A stretch of 64,000 nt of DNA from Erwinia piriflorinigrans CFBP 5888 (GCF_001050515.1 NZ_CAHS01000014.1:124001-188000), one strand, 5' to 3'; shown: positions 30,574 to 43,268, numbered from the stretch's first letter. Numbers and translations are program-made. Notes: generated by a model not told the origin, from the sequence alone.

Positions 30574-30611
30574 CACAGGACAGGTGCAAAACCTTGTCGT
30601 TTTCGCTACAC

Positions 30612-30631
30612 TCCTGTGAATTCATACAGGT
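30612..30631 (+). promoter_or_regulatory. LexA (SOS) box upstream of ftsK
   Basis: CTGTGAATTCATACAG at 30614-30629 fits the CTGT-N8-ACAG LexA consensus and lies 63 bp before the ftsK start. E. coli ftsK (dinH) has a LexA-controlled promoter in the same place. The motif is seen directly; SOS control is inferred. Confidence 0.7.
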
Positions 30632-30691
30632 CAAGCGTCGGACATGTCCGGCGCTGTTTCCTTCATAGTTTACAGGCACCTGGAGATACTC

Positions 30692-32632
30692 TTGAGCCAG
30701 GAATACTCAGAAGATAAAGAAGTTACGTTACAACCCTTGAGTGGCGGACGCCGCCTGCTTGAGGCTTCACTGATTATTGTTGCTCTATTCGCCGTTTATT
30801 TAATGGTGGCGCTGGTGAGTTTCAATCCTTCCGATCCCAGCTGGTCACAAACCGCTTGGCATGAACCCATCCATAATATAGGAGGGGGAGTGGCTGCCTG
30901 GCTTGCCGACACGCTGTTCTTCATGTTTGGCGTGATGGCTTACGCCATTCCTCCGGTGATTTTGGGCCTGTGCTGGATCACTTTCCGGCAGCGCCATTCC
31001 CATGATTATATCGACTATTTTGCCGTGGCACTGCGCCTGATCGGCGTTCTGGCACTGGTCGTCACATCCTGTGGTTTAGCGGCTTTAAATGCTGATGACA
31101 TTTGGTATTTCGCCTCTGGCGGGGTCATTGGCAGCCTGTTAAGCAACGCTATCGCGCCCTATTTAAGCGGTTCAGCCGCCACCCTGACGCTGCTGTGTAT
31201 CTGGGCGGCTGGACTGACGCTTTATACCGGTTGGTCTTGGCTCACTATCGCTGAAAAAATCGGTGCGGTGGTGATGGGCGTACTCACCTTCGCCAGTAAC
31301 CGTTCGCGCGGTGACGAAGAATGGCAGCGCGAAGAGCATGACAGTGACGATGAACAAGACGAGAGTTCGATAATGCCCCGGCATGAAAACTCCGCGCATG
31401 CTGACGATGTGCTTCTTTCTAAACCAAAAGCCGTGCTGGATAAAGTGGCCAATGGGCAGAGCGCCGCAGAGTTAGCAAAATCCACCATGCAGCCTGCTGG
31501 TGAGGCGACGGCTGGTCATGCTCAGCAGAATGCTCTTACCACTGCGGCTATTGCACCTGGACAAACTTCTTCAATCGAGATTGGCCAGCAGGCGGTACAC
31601 CCGGAGCAGGCTGCTGTTGCAACTAAAAACGATCCGGCTGACCCGCCGCTCTACCGTTTTGAAATGCCATCCGACGTGCAGACGCCTGCACCATCAATGC
31701 CGCTTGATGAAGATGAAGGCCCGCAGATGGGCAACTGGCGGGATGCATCAACGGCTTCGCCGTTTGATTTCTCTACGCCGCATGCTTCTCACCCTGCTTC
31801 AGTGGCGGCTGCTGCCACCGGGGCTGCGCTGGGTGCAGTTGCGCATTCCGCCAAGAGCAATACGCCGTTTATGCCTGGTTTTACCGCCACCAGCGATGAC
31901 GATGTTAATCGCCAGGTTAAGCAGGGAATTGGTCCAGAACTGCCTCGGCCTAAGCCGGTCAAGCTGCCCACGCGCCGTGAGCTCGCTTCTTACGGCATTA
32001 AGCTTCCTTCACAGCGCATGGCTGAAGAGAAGGCCAAAGAGCAGGAGCAGCTCCAGGCGCAGCAACATAGTAATGACAATCAGGTTGTGGAAGATGAAGA
32101 CGCTGTGCAACAGGCCGAGCTGGCTAATCAGTTCGCCGCGCAGCAGCAGCAGCGTTATGCCTCTGAAACCAGGCCTGAAGCGAAAAACGACGATTCCGCC
32201 TTTATGCTAGATACGCGCGGTGCATTTGATTTCTCTCCAAAAGACGATTTTGTAGAGGAAGGCCTGATTGAGCCGCTGTTGACACTGTCCAGCGTCGAGT
32301 CTGAGCAACAGCAGCCTGCTGCTGTTGCTCCGGTTCCGGCGTGGCAGCAGTCGCCATCTACTGGAACGGCGCACGCTGCGGTTCCGGCATGGCAACAGCC
32401 GCCAGCTCCTGAACCGGCGCACGCTGCGGTTCCGGCACGGCAGCAGCCGCCCGCTCCTGAACGGCGCACGCTGCGGTTCCGGCATGGCAGCAGCCGCCAG
32501 CGACTGAAACAACGCACGCTGCGGCTCTGGCGTGGCAACAGTCGCCAGCCGCTGAAGCGGTTCATCCAGCAAGTGCGCCGCCTGCTAAGCCACAGGAGCC
32601 GGATATGGATAGCCTCATCCATCCGTTCCTGA
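30692..32632 (+). CDS. ftsK: FtsK N-terminal part (membrane domain and linker), frameshifted
   Basis: TTG start at 30692 ([15 protein letters not shown]), with GGAG 6 nt upstream; E. coli FtsK begins with the same residues. Four transmembrane helices lie within about residues 25-200 ([18 protein letters not shown] first). This domain is essential for division. A long Gln/Ala/Pro-rich linker follows, with the conserved [20 protein letters not shown] segment. The frame is lost near 32462 by a one-base deletion relative to the flanking 48-bp repeats. It then reads 56 unrelated Arg-rich residues to TGA at 32630, giving 646 residues. Restoring one base joins it to the motor half, for about 1152 residues in total. 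It could be a real mutation, or a sequencing error. Confidence 0.9.
   Translation: MSQEYSEDKEVTLQPLSGGRRLLEASLIIVALFAVYLMVALVSFNPSDPSWSQTAWHEPIHNIGGGVAAWLADTLFFMFGVMAYAIPPVILGLCWITFRQRHSHDYIDYFAVALRLIGVLALVVTSCGLAALNADDIWYFASGGVIGSLLSNAIAPYLSGSAATLTLLCIWAAGLTLYTGWSWLTIAEKIGAVVMGVLTFASNRSRGDEEWQREEHDSDDEQDESSIMPRHENSAHADDVLLSKPKAVLDKVANGQSAAELAKSTMQPAGEATAGHAQQNALTTAAIAPGQTSSIEIGQQAVHPEQAAVATKNDPADPPLYRFEMPSDVQTPAPSMPLDEDEGPQMGNWRDASTASPFDFSTPHASHPASVAAAATGAALGAVAHSAKSNTPFMPGFTATSDDDVNRQVKQGIGPELPRPKPVKLPTRRELASYGIKLPSQRMAEEKAKEQEQLQAQQHSNDNQVVEDEDAVQQAELANQFAAQQQQRYASETRPEAKNDDSAFMLDTRGAFDFSPKDDFVEEGLIEPLLTLSSVESEQQQPAAVAPVPAWQQSPSTGTAHAAVPAWQQPPAPEPAHAAVPARQQPPAPERRTLRFRHGSSRQRLKQRTLRLWRGNSRQPLKRFIQQVRRLLSHRSRIWIASSIRS
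32321..32559 (+). repeat. 48-bp tandem repeat in the ftsK linker, about five units
   Basis: Units start at 32321, 32369, 32417, 32464 and 32512 and encode 16 residues of the type [16 protein letters not shown]. Four units are 48 bp. The third (32417-32463) is 47 bp because CCTGAACCGG has become CCTGAACGG, which causes the frameshift. In E. coli the linker also holds tandem Gln/Pro-rich repeats, so length change by slippage is expected here. Confidence 0.93.
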
Positions 32633-34149
32633 TGCGTCATGAGCAGCCGACACACAGGCCAACCACGCCACTGCCAACTCTCGATCTGCTGGCATCGCCA
32701 CCGTCAGAAACCGAACCGGTCGACCAGTTTGCGCTTGAACAGACCGCCCGTCTTATTGAAGCCCGTCTCGCCGATTATCGGGTTAAAGCGGAGGTGGTTG
32801 GGTATTCTCCTGGCCCGGTGATCACACGTTTCGAACTGGATTTAGCGCCAGGAGTAAAAGCCGCGCGCATTTCCAACCTGTCACGCGATCTGGCACGTTC
32901 ACTGTCGGCGGTAGCGGTGCGTATCGTGGAGGTGATCCCTGGGCGACCTTATGTCGGGCTGGAACTGCCCAACGTGCATCGTCAGACGGTCTATTTACGT
33001 GAAGTGCTGGACTGCCCGGCGTTTCGTGACAATCCGTCACCGCTGTCAATCGTGCTGGGTAAGGATATCTCCGGCGATCCGGTGGTTGCCGACTTGGGCA
33101 AAATGCCTCATCTGCTTGTCGCGGGGACCACGGGTTCCGGTAAATCGGTGGGCGTGAACGCCATGATCCTGAGTATTTTGTATAAAGCCACGCCGAAAGA
33201 AGTGCGCTTTATCATGATCGATCCCAAGATGCTTGAGCTGTCGGTCTATGAAGGCATCCCGCATCTGTTAACTGATGTGGTCACCGACATGAAAGACGCG
33301 GCTAACGCGCTGCGCTGGTGCGTGGTCGAGATGGAACGGCGTTATAAACTGATGTCGGCTTTGGGCGTGCGAAATATTGCAGGCTACAACGAAAAAGTGG
33401 ATATGGCGGATGCTATGGGTCGTCCAATCCCCGATCCGTTCTGGAAGCCAACTGACAGCATGGACATGAATCCGCCAGTGTTAGAGAAAGAGCCTTATAT
33501 CGTGGTGATGGTGGATGAGTTCGCCGACCTGATCATGACCGTGGGTAAAAAGGTGGAAGAGCTGATCGCCCGCCTGGCCCAGAAAGCACGTGCTGCCGGC
33601 ATCCATCTGGTACTGGCAACCCAGCGACCGTCAGTGGATGTTATCACCGGCTTGATTAAAGCCAATATCCCGACGCGTATCGCCTTTACCGTTTCCAGTA
33701 AAATTGACTCTCGCACGATCCTCGATCAGGGCGGCGCAGAGTCGCTGCTGGGGATGGGCGATATGTTGTATCTGGCACCTAACTCGTCGATCCCGGTGCG
33801 TGTGCACGGTGCGTTTGTGCGCGATCAGGAAGTCCATGCGGTGGTCAAGGACTGGAAAGCGCGTGAACGACCTCAGTATAAAGAGGGGATCCTTAGCGGT
33901 GGTGAGGATAGCGAGGGTGCGGCTGGTGGCATTGACGGTGAAGAAGAGCTGGATCAGCTGTTCGATCAGGCGGTTGAGTTTGTGGTAGATAAACGCCGCG
34001 CCTCGATCTCCGGCGTACAGCGCCAGTTCCGTATTGGCTACAACCGTGCGGCGCGCATAATCGAACAGATGGAAGCGCAGGGCATTGTTTCGTCTCCAGG
34101 CCACAACGGAAACCGTGAAGTGCTTGCCCCCCCTCCGCATGAGAGATAA
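32605..34149 (+). CDS. ftsK: FtsK C-terminal DNA translocase half (separate open frame)
   Basis: 514 residues from an internal ATG 32605, preceded by AGGAG (32594-32598) at a 6-nt spacing. The frame is actually continuous back through the repeats to about 32461. It has the conserved alpha domain ([30 protein letters not shown] region), the motor with Walker [16 protein letters not shown], Walker [13 protein letters not shown] and [21 protein letters not shown], and the C-terminal gamma winged helix that reads KOPS and activates XerD ([18 protein letters not shown]). It overlaps the N-terminal frame by 28 bp. It could be made alone, or only after frame restoration. Confidence 0.93.
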   Translation: MDSLIHPFLMRHEQPTHRPTTPLPTLDLLASPPSETEPVDQFALEQTARLIEARLADYRVKAEVVGYSPGPVITRFELDLAPGVKAARISNLSRDLARSLSAVAVRIVEVIPGRPYVGLELPNVHRQTVYLREVLDCPAFRDNPSPLSIVLGKDISGDPVVADLGKMPHLLVAGTTGSGKSVGVNAMILSILYKATPKEVRFIMIDPKMLELSVYEGIPHLLTDVVTDMKDAANALRWCVVEMERRYKLMSALGVRNIAGYNEKVDMADAMGRPIPDPFWKPTDSMDMNPPVLEKEPYIVVMVDEFADLIMTVGKKVEELIARLAQKARAAGIHLVLATQRPSVDVITGLIKANIPTRIAFTVSSKIDSRTILDQGGAESLLGMGDMLYLAPNSSIPVRVHGAFVRDQEVHAVVKDWKARERPQYKEGILSGGEDSEGAAGGIDGEEELDQLFDQAVEFVVDKRRASISGVQRQFRIGYNRAARIIEQMEAQGIVSSPGHNGNREVLAPPPHER

Positions 34150-34173
34150 CTCTCTGTATTAACCAGCAGTTAG

Positions 34174-34207
34174 CAACGGGTGAGGCTCGCCTTGCCCGTT
34201 GATTTTT
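34174..34207 (+). terminator. Terminator after ftsK
   Basis: CAACGGG and CCCGTTG enclose AGGC/GCCT, giving a nearly continuous stem of about 13 bp including wobble pairs, followed by ATTTTT. It lies 25 bp after the ftsK stop. Confidence 0.75.
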
Positions 34208-34347
34208 CCCCTTTCTATCACCATATCTTAGGGTATGTTCGGAGGAATCAGTTTTTTCTCCTGTTGTTCCAGTCACTCCCTGGCTAAAGTTATCCCTGTC
34301 ACGCTTAACCCGAAAGGGGATACAAGAGCTTCAATAAGGATGCCGTA

Positions 34348-34959
34348 ATGAAAAAATTAATCATTTCCTGCTGTCTGCTGGCGACTTTTTCTGCTGCTGG
34401 CGCGTGGGCGGATGCAGCAAGCGATCTGCAACAGCGTCTGGATAAGGTGAAAAGCTTCCACGCCACCTTTGACCAGAAAGTGACAGATGGCAGCGGTTCA
34501 TCTGTGCAGGACGGCGAAGGTGAGATGTGGGTGCAGCGCCCGAATCTATTTAACTGGCACATGACCACGCCTGATGAAAGTATCCTTATCTCCGATGGAA
34601 AAACCCTGTGGTTCTATAATCCATTCGTTGAGCAGGTCAGCGCCAGCCTGCTTAAAGATGCCACCAGCAACACGCCGTTTATGCTGATAGCACGCAACCA
34701 GGCCAGCGACTGGAAACAGTATCATGTGGCACAAAAAGGTGACGATTTCTCGCTGACGCCCAAATCAACAGATGGCAACCTGAAACAGTTCACCATCAAC
34801 GTGGCGCAAAACGGAACCATTAATCAGTTCAGCGCGGTTGAACAGGATGGGCAGCGCAGTAATTATGCCTTGAAAAGCCAGCAGAACGGGCCGATAAGCG
34901 CCGACAAATTTAAGTTCACACCGCCGAAAGGCGTGACCGTGGACGACCAGCGACAGTGA
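34348..34959 (+). CDS. lolA: Outer-membrane lipoprotein carrier LolA
   Basis: 203 residues with a signal peptide ([24 protein letters not shown]). The mature part has [19 protein letters not shown] and [13 protein letters not shown]. It is a periplasmic chaperone that carries lipoproteins from LolCDE to LolB at the outer membrane. It is 7 bp upstream of rarA, likely an operon. Confidence 0.96.
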   Translation: MKKLIISCCLLATFSAAGAWADAASDLQQRLDKVKSFHATFDQKVTDGSGSSVQDGEGEMWVQRPNLFNWHMTTPDESILISDGKTLWFYNPFVEQVSASLLKDATSNTPFMLIARNQASDWKQYHVAQKGDDFSLTPKSTDGNLKQFTINVAQNGTINQFSAVEQDGQRSNYALKSQQNGPISADKFKFTPPKGVTVDDQRQ

Positions 34960-34966
34960 GGTTTCC

Positions 34967-36310
34967 GTGAGTAACCTGTCCCTCGACTTTGCCCACAATG
35001 AGTTTCAACCATTGGCCGCACGCATGCGGCCACGCACGCTGGCTGAATATATCGGCCAGCAGCATCTTCTGGCAGTGGGGAAACCGTTGCCGCGTGCCAT
35101 TGAAGCCGGGCACCTCCACTCCATGATTTTATGGGGGCCGCCGGGAACGGGTAAAACTACGCTGGCGGAGATTATCGGTCACTATGGTCAGGCGGATGTT
35201 GAACGCATTTCTGCCGTTACCTCCGGGATAAAAGATATCCGCGAGGCAATTGAGCGTGCGCGACAAAGTCGCCATGCCGGACGCCGCACGATTCTGTTTG
35301 TCGATGAAGTCCATCGCTTCAATAAAAGCCAGCAGGATGCCTTCCTGCCGCATATCGAGGATGGCACCATCACCTTTATTGGTGCCACGACGGAAAATCC
35401 TTCGTTTGAGTTGAATTCTGCTCTGCTATCCCGCGCCCGCGTCTACTTATTGAAATCGCTAACCAGTGAAGATATTGCGGCGGTGCTCAACCAGGCAATG
35501 CAGGACAGCGAGCGCGGTTATGGTAAGGACAACATTGTATTGCCAGACAACACCCGCGATATGATTGCACAACTGGTTAACGGCGATGCGCGCCGGGCGC
35601 TGAATACGTTGGAAATGATGGCCGACATGGCCGAGGTTAACAAGAAAGGCAAGCGTGAACTGACCTCGACCTTACTCAATGAAGTTTCCGGGGAGCGCAG
35701 CGCACGCTTCGACAACAAAGGTGACCGCTTCTACGACCTGATTTCGGCCTTGCATAAGTCGGTACGCGGATCGGCACCGGACGCCGCCCTGTACTGGTAT
35801 GCGCGTATTATCACGGCGGGGGGCGACCCGCTTTACGTCGCACGTCGTTTGCTGGCGATAGCCTCTGAAGATGTGGGCAATGCCGACCCACGTGGCATGC
35901 AGGTGGCTATTTCTGCCTGGGACTGTTTTACCCGCGTTGGGCCGGCAGAAGGGGAGCGCGCTATTGCGCAAGCAATCGTCTATCTTGCCTGCGCCCCGAA
36001 AAGCAACGCGGTGTACAACGCTTTCAAGGCGGCAATACGCGATGCGCGTGAGAATCCTGATTATGATGTTCCTGAGCATTTACGTAATGCGCCAACCAAA
36101 TTGATGAAAGAAATGGGGCTGGGAGCGGAATATCGTTATGCCCATGATGAAGTTAACGCTTATGCCGCTGGTGAAAGTTATTTTCCGCCGGAGCTGGCCC
36201 ATACGCGATATTATCAGCCAACATCTCGCGGGCTGGAGGGTAAGATTGGTGAAAAGCTTGCCTGGCTAGCCGAACAGGATCAAAATAGCCCGACAAAACG
36301 CTACCGCTGA
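34967..36310 (+). CDS. rarA: Replication-associated recombination ATPase RarA
   Basis: 447 residues from GTG 34967 ([16 protein letters not shown]), as in E. coli. It is an AAA+ clamp-loader-like ATPase with Walker [15 protein letters not shown], Walker [18 protein letters not shown] and sensor 1 [12 protein letters not shown], followed by a C-terminal tetramerisation domain. It acts at stalled replication forks. It is 7 bp after lolA. Confidence 0.97.
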   Translation: MSNLSLDFAHNEFQPLAARMRPRTLAEYIGQQHLLAVGKPLPRAIEAGHLHSMILWGPPGTGKTTLAEIIGHYGQADVERISAVTSGIKDIREAIERARQSRHAGRRTILFVDEVHRFNKSQQDAFLPHIEDGTITFIGATTENPSFELNSALLSRARVYLLKSLTSEDIAAVLNQAMQDSERGYGKDNIVLPDNTRDMIAQLVNGDARRALNTLEMMADMAEVNKKGKRELTSTLLNEVSGERSARFDNKGDRFYDLISALHKSVRGSAPDAALYWYARIITAGGDPLYVARRLLAIASEDVGNADPRGMQVAISAWDCFTRVGPAEGERAIAQAIVYLACAPKSNAVYNAFKAAIRDARENPDYDVPEHLRNAPTKLMKEMGLGAEYRYAHDEVNAYAAGESYFPPELAHTRYYQPTSRGLEGKIGEKLAWLAEQDQNSPTKRYR

Positions 36311-36339
36311 TCGTAGCGTTGCGGTAAGGTTAGTAATGA

Positions 36340-37698
<1,359 letters not shown>

Positions 37699-37722
37699 AT
37701 CTGCATGCTGATATCCGGTGAC

Positions 37723-37748
37723 AAAACCCGCCCCCGGCGGGTTTTTTT
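37723..37748 (+). terminator. Intrinsic terminator of serS
   Basis: AAACCCGCC/GGCGGGTTT form a 9-bp stem around CCC, followed by a T7 run. It lies 25 bp after the serS stop. Confidence 0.93.
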
Positions 37749-37990
37749 ATGGCTGCGGTTAAGCAAAATAAATGATGGATAATTTCCATCTCATTCTTTC
37801 TTGTTTCAGTTAATACAACAAGTTAATTGATTTTCAGTAATAATAAGGCTGTTTCTGGATCTGAGCAGATAAAAATCTTAAATCGGCCAAGTGCAAATTG
37901 TGCTATTGCTAATGTATTACGCTTCTCCAATCGTCAGTGCAATGGCATGATGCGCGCAAATTATCCCCCTCGTTTTGGTTATTCACTACT

Positions 37991-39142
37991 ATGTCTACCT
38001 GGTCACGCCCTGTACGGGTATTGCTTTGCGGCCTGCTGCTGCTCACGGTTTCTATTGCCGTGCTCAATACCTTGGTTCCTCTGTGGATGACGCATGACGC
38101 CTTGCCAACCTGGCAGGTGGGCATCGTTAGCTCCTCATACTATTGTGGCAATCTGCTGGGTACGTTAACCGCTGGCTGGGTGATTAAACGATACGGTTTT
38201 AACCGCAGCTATTATCTTGCATCACTGATATTTGCGCTGGCGATTGTCGCGTTGGGATTAGGCACTAACTTTGGATTATGGGCGCTGTGGCGTTTTATTG
38301 CCGGAATAGGTTGTGCGCTGATTTGGGTGGTGGTCGAAAGTGCGCTGATGTGCAACGGAACTGTGCGTAATCGTGGGCGCATGCTGGCAGCCTATATGAT
38401 CGTTTATTACCTCGGCACCGTAGTGGGGCAGCTGTTAGTGAGCAAGGTTTCTACCGAAGTCATGTATGTGCTGCCGTGGGTAACCGGGGTAGTGTTAGCG
38501 GCAATGCTCCCGCTGGTATTCTGCCGCGTAACGGCGAATCAGGGCGAAGAAGAGTCGCCGGCAGGGCGGATGTGGCCGATGTTGCGCCGCCGTAGCGCTC
38601 GTTTAGGCATTAATGGCTGTATTATCTCCGGTATTGTACTTGGCTCCCTGTACGGTTTAATGCCGCTTTATCTTTCACATCTAGGCATGAGCGACGCTGG
38701 GGTCGGTTACTGGATGGCGTTACTGGTCAGTGCAGGTATTATAGGTCAATGGCCGATTGGTCGCCTCGCGGACCGCTATGGCCGCCTGCTGGTACTGCGT
38801 GTACAGGTGTTTGTGGTTATTCTGGGCGCCCTGGCCATGCTAAGTCATGCCGCTATGGCTCCTTCGCTATTTATCCTCGGCTGTGCCGGGTTTACCTTAT
38901 ACCCAGTCGCCATGTCCTGGGCTTGCGAAACGGTGGCCAACCACGAGCTGGTGGCGATGAACCAGGCGCTATTGCTAAGCTATACTTTGGGTAGTCTGGT
39001 TGGCCCGGCAATGACATCAATATTAATGCAAAATTACTCCGACAGTCTGCTGTTTGTCATGATTGGCGGCGTGGCTTTGGTCTATCTGGTCATGCTACTA
39101 CGAAAAGCCGATCGCCAGGCAACGCCGATCGCACACGCGTAA
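37991..39142 (+). CDS. ycaD: Major facilitator transporter YcaD
   Basis: 383 residues from ATG 37991 ([17 protein letters not shown]), close to E. coli's 382. The frame is open 18 codons upstream, without support. It has 12 transmembrane helices and the MFS motif [14 protein letters not shown] in the second half (also [13 protein letters not shown] in the first). The inner-membrane substrate is unknown. In E. coli dmsABC lies between serS and ycaD; here only 292 bp separate them. It is convergent with pflA. Confidence 0.93.
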   Translation: MSTWSRPVRVLLCGLLLLTVSIAVLNTLVPLWMTHDALPTWQVGIVSSSYYCGNLLGTLTAGWVIKRYGFNRSYYLASLIFALAIVALGLGTNFGLWALWRFIAGIGCALIWVVVESALMCNGTVRNRGRMLAAYMIVYYLGTVVGQLLVSKVSTEVMYVLPWVTGVVLAAMLPLVFCRVTANQGEEESPAGRMWPMLRRRSARLGINGCIISGIVLGSLYGLMPLYLSHLGMSDAGVGYWMALLVSAGIIGQWPIGRLADRYGRLLVLRVQVFVVILGALAMLSHAAMAPSLFILGCAGFTLYPVAMSWACETVANHELVAMNQALLLSYTLGSLVGPAMTSILMQNYSDSLLFVMIGGVALVYLVMLLRKADRQATPIAHA

Positions 39143-39173
39143 GCAAACGGGCAGCCACAGGGGGCAGGCACGG

Positions 39174-39914
39174 TTAATACACCACGCTGTGCCCATAGCT
39201 TTCCAGAATGTGCTTTACCCGCTCCATCGTTTCGGCTGTGGGCGGGTGTACACCTTCGAGCCCGTATGCCTCTCCCATTGACAGCCATTTATGCTTGCCA
39301 AGCTCATGATAGGGAAGTAGTTCTATCTTCTCTACGTTGGCCATATCGCGGGTGAACTCACCGAGTTGCTGCGCCGATTCATTGTCGTCGGTGTAACCCG
39401 GAACCACCACATAGCGTATCCAGGTGCGAATGTTGCGCCGCGCCAGATAGCGGGCAAAATCGAGCGTACGGCGGTTAGAAACGCCCACCAGCGGTTGGTG
39501 TATTTCATCATTGACCTGCTTGAGATCCAGCATCACCAGGTCGGTGACATCCAGTAGTTCGTCTATCACTTCATCATAGCGGCGCACGAAGCCGTTAGTA
39601 TCAAGGCAAGTATGGATCCCCTTTGCACGGCAGGCGCGAAACCAGTCCCGGACAAATTCAGCCTGCAAAATAGCTTCGCCGCCAGAGGCGGTCACGCCAC
39701 CACCGGAGGCATTGATAAAGTGACGATAGGAGAGGACGTCACTCATCAAATCCTCTACGCTAACTTGCTTACCTCCATGCGTATCCCAGGTATCACGGTT
39801 GTGACAGTACAGGCAGCGCATCAGGCACCCTTGAAAAAAGGTAATAAAGCGAATGCCGGGACCGTCAACGGTGCCACAGGATTCAATTGAGTGAATGCGT
39901 CCAGTTATTGACAT
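39174..39914 (-). CDS. pflA: Pyruvate formate-lyase-activating enzyme
   Basis: 246 residues from ATG 39914 ([19 protein letters not shown]). It is a radical SAM enzyme with the CxxxCxxC cluster in [11 protein letters not shown] (about residue 30) and the [10 protein letters not shown] segment. It generates the glycyl radical on PflB under anaerobic conditions, using SAM and reduced flavodoxin. It lies downstream of pflB, separated by 127 bp with three hairpins. Confidence 0.97.
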   Translation of the reverse strand: MSITGRIHSIESCGTVDGPGIRFITFFQGCLMRCLYCHNRDTWDTHGGKQVSVEDLMSDVLSYRHFINASGGGVTASGGEAILQAEFVRDWFRACRAKGIHTCLDTNGFVRRYDEVIDELLDVTDLVMLDLKQVNDEIHQPLVGVSNRRTLDFARYLARRNIRTWIRYVVVPGYTDDNESAQQLGEFTRDMANVEKIELLPYHELGKHKWLSMGEAYGLEGVHPPTAETMERVKHILESYGHSVVY

Positions 39915-39934
39915 GGCGATGATTTCTCCAGGTG

Positions 39935-40033
39935 ACACGGTCTTGAGCCGTGTTAAGTCTGTTTTGCCGGTAGTCTGATTCAGGCTACCGGCAAAACAAC
40001 CTGCCGGGGCGTTCAGGCTCCCTTGCGGGAGCC
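39935..40033 (-). terminator. Three successive hairpins between pflB and pflA
   Basis: Three perfect inverted repeats occur in under 100 bp: GGCTCCC/GGGAGCC (40016-40033), a 13-bp stem GTTTTGCCGGTAG/CTACCGGCAAAAC (39961-39997) and ACACGG/CCGTGT (39935-39953). None ends in a run of Us, so they probably stabilise pflB mRNA or lower read-through rather than form one strong terminator. Confidence 0.65.
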
Positions 40034-40041
40034 GGACCCGC

Positions 40042-42324
40042 TTACATAGATTGCGTAAAGGTGCGAGTGATCACATCCTGCTGTTGTTCTTTGGTTAGGG
40101 AATTGAAGCGCACGGCATAACCAGAGACACGGATAGTCAGCTGTGGGTATTTTTCCGGGTTTTCCATCGCTTCCAGCAGCATATCGCGGTTCATCACGTT
40201 GACATTGAGATGCTGTCCTCCCTCAATGCTGGCTTCGTGGTGGAAATAACCGTCCATTAACCCTGCGAGATTGGCTTTGCGGACATCGTCACTTTTCCCC
40301 AGAGCGTTCGGCACAATAGAGAAGGTGTAAGAGATACCGTCCTTAGCATAGGCAAACGGCAATTTTGCCACCGAGGTCAGCGAGGCAACGGCACCCTTCT
40401 GATCGCGCCCGTGCATCGGGTTGGCCCCAGGACCAAATGGTGCCCCTGCGCGGCGGCCGTCAGGCGTATTACCCGTTTTCTTACCATAGACCACGTTAGA
40501 GGTAATAGTCAGGACGGATTGCGTTGGAACGGCGTGACGGTAAGTCTGCATTTTCTGAATTTTCGTCATAAAACGCTCAACAAGATCGCAGGCGATGTCA
40601 TCCACGCGTGCATCATTGTTACCAAACTGTGGGTATTCTCCTTCGATTTTGAAATCAATCGCCAAACCGTCTTCATCACGAATGGTAGAAACTTTGGCAT
40701 ATTTGATCGCTGACAGTGAGTCAGCCGCGACCGACAGCCCCGCAATTCCGCAGGCCATAGTGCGATAGACATCACGATCGTGAAGCGCCATAAGAGCAGC
40801 TTCGTAACTGTATTTGTCGTGCATGTAGTGGATGATGTTAAGTGCGGTAACGTACTGTTTTGCCAGCCAGTCCATAAAGTGATCCATGCGATCCATCACT
40901 TTCTCGTAGTCCAGCACTTCATCCATCATCGGAGCTTCTTCAGGCCCGACCTGCATTTTGAGTTTTTCATCCATGCCGCCGTTAATGGCGTAAAGCATGG
41001 TTTTTGCCAGATTGGCGCGCGCACCGAAGAATTGCATCTGTTTACCGACGATCATCGGGCTGACGCAGCAGGCGATAGCGTAGTCATCGCTGTTGAAGTC
41101 CGGTCGCATCAGATCGTCATTCTCATATTGCAGAGAAGAAGTATCGATTGAGACTTTTGCCGCATACTGTTTGAATTTCTGCGGTAGTTTTTCCGACCAC
41201 AGTATGGTCATGTTGGGTTCCGGTGAAGGCCCCATGGTGTAGAGAGTATTCAGAAAGCGGAAAGTGCTTTTGGTGACCAGAGTACGACCATCAACGCCCA
41301 TACCAGCCAGCGATTCGGTTGCCCAGATTGGGTCTCCAGAGAACAATTCGTCATATTCTGGCGTGCGGAGGAAACGCACCATACGCAGTTTCATCACCAG
41401 ATGGTCGATCAGCTCCTGCGCTTGTTGTTCATTGATGACGCCGGCTTTAAGATCGCGTTCGATATAAATATCAAGGAAGGTTGAAACGCGGCCAAATGAC
41501 ATTGCCGCACCGTTTTGTGATTTCACCGCCGCCAGGTAGCCGAAGTAGGTCCACTGTACCGCTTGCTGTGCGTTAGTCGCCGGCCCGGAGATATCGCAGC
41601 CATATTTTGCCGCCATCTCTTTCATCTGTCGCAGGGCAAGATGCTGCTCTGCAATCTCTTCGCGCAGGCGAATGGTTGCTTCCAGATTAACGCCATTTTC
41701 CAGATCGTCCTGGAGCGATGTGAACTGAGCAAATTTGTCTTTCAGCAGCATATCAATGCCGTAAAGCGCCACGCGGCGATAGTCACCGATAATGCGGCCA
41801 CGGCCATAGGCATCTGGCAAGCCGGTCAGCACACCCGATTTACGGCAGCGCAGGATATCCGGCGTATAGACATCGAACACCCCTTGGTTGTGAGTCTTAC
41901 GGTATTCAGAAAATACTTTCTTCAGCGACGGATCGAGTTCCCGGCCATATACCTTGCATGAGCCTTCAACCATCTTGATCCCGCCGAAGGGGATAAGAGC
42001 GCGTTTTAGCGGGGCATCGGTTTGCAGACCAACGATTTTTTCCAGCTCGCGGTTAATATAGCCAGCATTGTGTGAGGTGATTGTCGAAGCCAGGTCCGTA
42101 TCGAAATCAACCGGCGCGTGGGTGCGATTTTCAAGCTTGATACCTTCCATCACCTTATCCCACAGGCTGGTGGTCGCTTCGCTTGCCCCGGTGAGAAACG
42201 CTTCGTCACCTTCATAAGGGGTGTAATTTTTTTGGATGAAGTCACGCAAATCGACACTGTTTTGCCACTCGCCCGGTGCAAAGTGTTGCCATGCTGCTGC
42301 CATCTTTTGTTTGAGATCAGTCAT
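40042..42324 (-). CDS. pflB: Pyruvate formate-lyase
   Basis: 760 residues, exactly the E. coli length. It has the catalytic Cys pair in [10 protein letters not shown] (about 419-420 counting Met) and the glycyl-radical site in [10 protein letters not shown] at Gly735 (734 in mature numbering). It converts pyruvate and CoA to acetyl-CoA and formate in anaerobic growth. The radical is installed by PflA, and formate leaves by FocA from the same locus. Confidence 0.98.
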   Translation of the reverse strand: MTDLKQKMAAAWQHFAPGEWQNSVDLRDFIQKNYTPYEGDEAFLTGASEATTSLWDKVMEGIKLENRTHAPVDFDTDLASTITSHNAGYINRELEKIVGLQTDAPLKRALIPFGGIKMVEGSCKVYGRELDPSLKKVFSEYRKTHNQGVFDVYTPDILRCRKSGVLTGLPDAYGRGRIIGDYRRVALYGIDMLLKDKFAQFTSLQDDLENGVNLEATIRLREEIAEQHLALRQMKEMAAKYGCDISGPATNAQQAVQWTYFGYLAAVKSQNGAAMSFGRVSTFLDIYIERDLKAGVINEQQAQELIDHLVMKLRMVRFLRTPEYDELFSGDPIWATESLAGMGVDGRTLVTKSTFRFLNTLYTMGPSPEPNMTILWSEKLPQKFKQYAAKVSIDTSSLQYENDDLMRPDFNSDDYAIACCVSPMIVGKQMQFFGARANLAKTMLYAINGGMDEKLKMQVGPEEAPMMDEVLDYEKVMDRMDHFMDWLAKQYVTALNIIHYMHDKYSYEAALMALHDRDVYRTMACGIAGLSVAADSLSAIKYAKVSTIRDEDGLAIDFKIEGEYPQFGNNDARVDDIACDLVERFMTKIQKMQTYRHAVPTQSVLTITSNVVYGKKTGNTPDGRRAGAPFGPGANPMHGRDQKGAVASLTSVAKLPFAYAKDGISYTFSIVPNALGKSDDVRKANLAGLMDGYFHHEASIEGGQHLNVNVMNRDMLLEAMENPEKYPQLTIRVSGYAVRFNSLTKEQQQDVITRTFTQSM

Positions 42325-42410
42325 TAGATACCTACCCTATAAAGTAAAATCCGTTGTGTCGTCTCGCCGAAGAGCTACATCAGGCGATGACAAAATCCAG
42401 TGAGGAAAAA

Positions 42411-43268
42411 TTAACGACGATCGCCATCTCGTAAATAAATGACCCAGTAAGTCAGCCCAACCAGCAAACCACCGCCGATGATATTGCCGAGCGTCACGGG
42501 GATCAGGTTGTCGTTGATAAACTGGCTAATGGTGAGATGTGAAAACTGCCCGGCAGTTGTGCCTGTAGCGATCCAAAAATCCGGTGCAGAGAAATTTTTA
42601 ATAATGATGGCCATCGGAATAAGAAACATATTGGCGATGCTGTGCTCAAAACCGCTGGCGACAAACATCGCCACTGGCAATATCATCGCGAACATCTTAT
42701 CCAGCAGACTGCGGCCGGAATAACTCATCCATACCGCCATGCACACCATCAGATTGGCAAGAATGCCCAGACATACTGCCTCCACGAAGGAGTGATGCAT
42801 TTTGTGGTCGGCAGTTTGAAGAACATTCAGTCCCCATGCCCCGTTAGCGGCCATATGCTGCGCGGCAAACCAGACCAAAGCGACAAAGAAAATTGCACCG
42901 ATAAAATTACCGACATAAACCAGCATCCAGTTGCGTGCCAGTTGTACCCAGCTAATGCGCCCGCTGGCCTTTGCCACTACCGTTAAGACGGTGGAGGTAA
43001 ACAGGTCAGCGCCGCAGACCACCACTAGCATCAGGCCCAAAGAGAAGCAAACGCCGCCAATCAGTTTTGCCAGCCCCCACGGAAGGGCCTCACTGCCTGT
43101 TGTGGCAGTGATATAGAAGGTGAAAGCAATGGAAATAAATACTCCAGCTGTAATAGCGAGGAAAAAGGTCGTAAAGGGATGTTTCGTAGCCTTGTAAACA
43201 CCAGCTTCTTCAGCAATTTTCGCCATTTCAGAAGGTACGATGAGATCAAAGGGGTTGCCCGCATTCAC
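42411..43268 (-). CDS. focA: Formate channel FocA
   Basis: 285 residues with six transmembrane helices of the FNT family. The conserved pore histidine occurs in the SHLTISQFINDNLIPVTLG region and the NxxGG motif follows in GNIIGGGLLVG. It is a pentameric, pH-gated inner-membrane formate channel. It is upstream of pflB in the same operon. Confidence 0.97.
   Translation of the reverse strand: MNAGNPFDLIVPSEMAKIAEEAGVYKATKHPFTTFFLAITAGVFISIAFTFYITATTGSEALPWGLAKLIGGVCFSLGLMLVVVCGADLFTSTVLTVVAKASGRISWVQLARNWMLVYVGNFIGAIFFVALVWFAAQHMAANGAWGLNVLQTADHKMHHSFVEAVCLGILANLMVCMAVWMSYSGRSLLDKMFAMILPVAMFVASGFEHSIANMFLIPMAIIIKNFSAPDFWIATGTTAGQFSHLTISQFINDNLIPVTLGNIIGGGLLVGLTYWVIYLRDGDRR

Noticed and set aside
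32321-32559. Regular direct repeats that could be read as a CRISPR array
   Set aside because: Units are contiguous (no unique spacers), 48 bp long and in-frame coding for the FtsK linker.
39961-39997. 13-bp hairpin as a classical intrinsic terminator
   Set aside because: No T run follows the stem on either strand; listed instead as part of a hairpin array.
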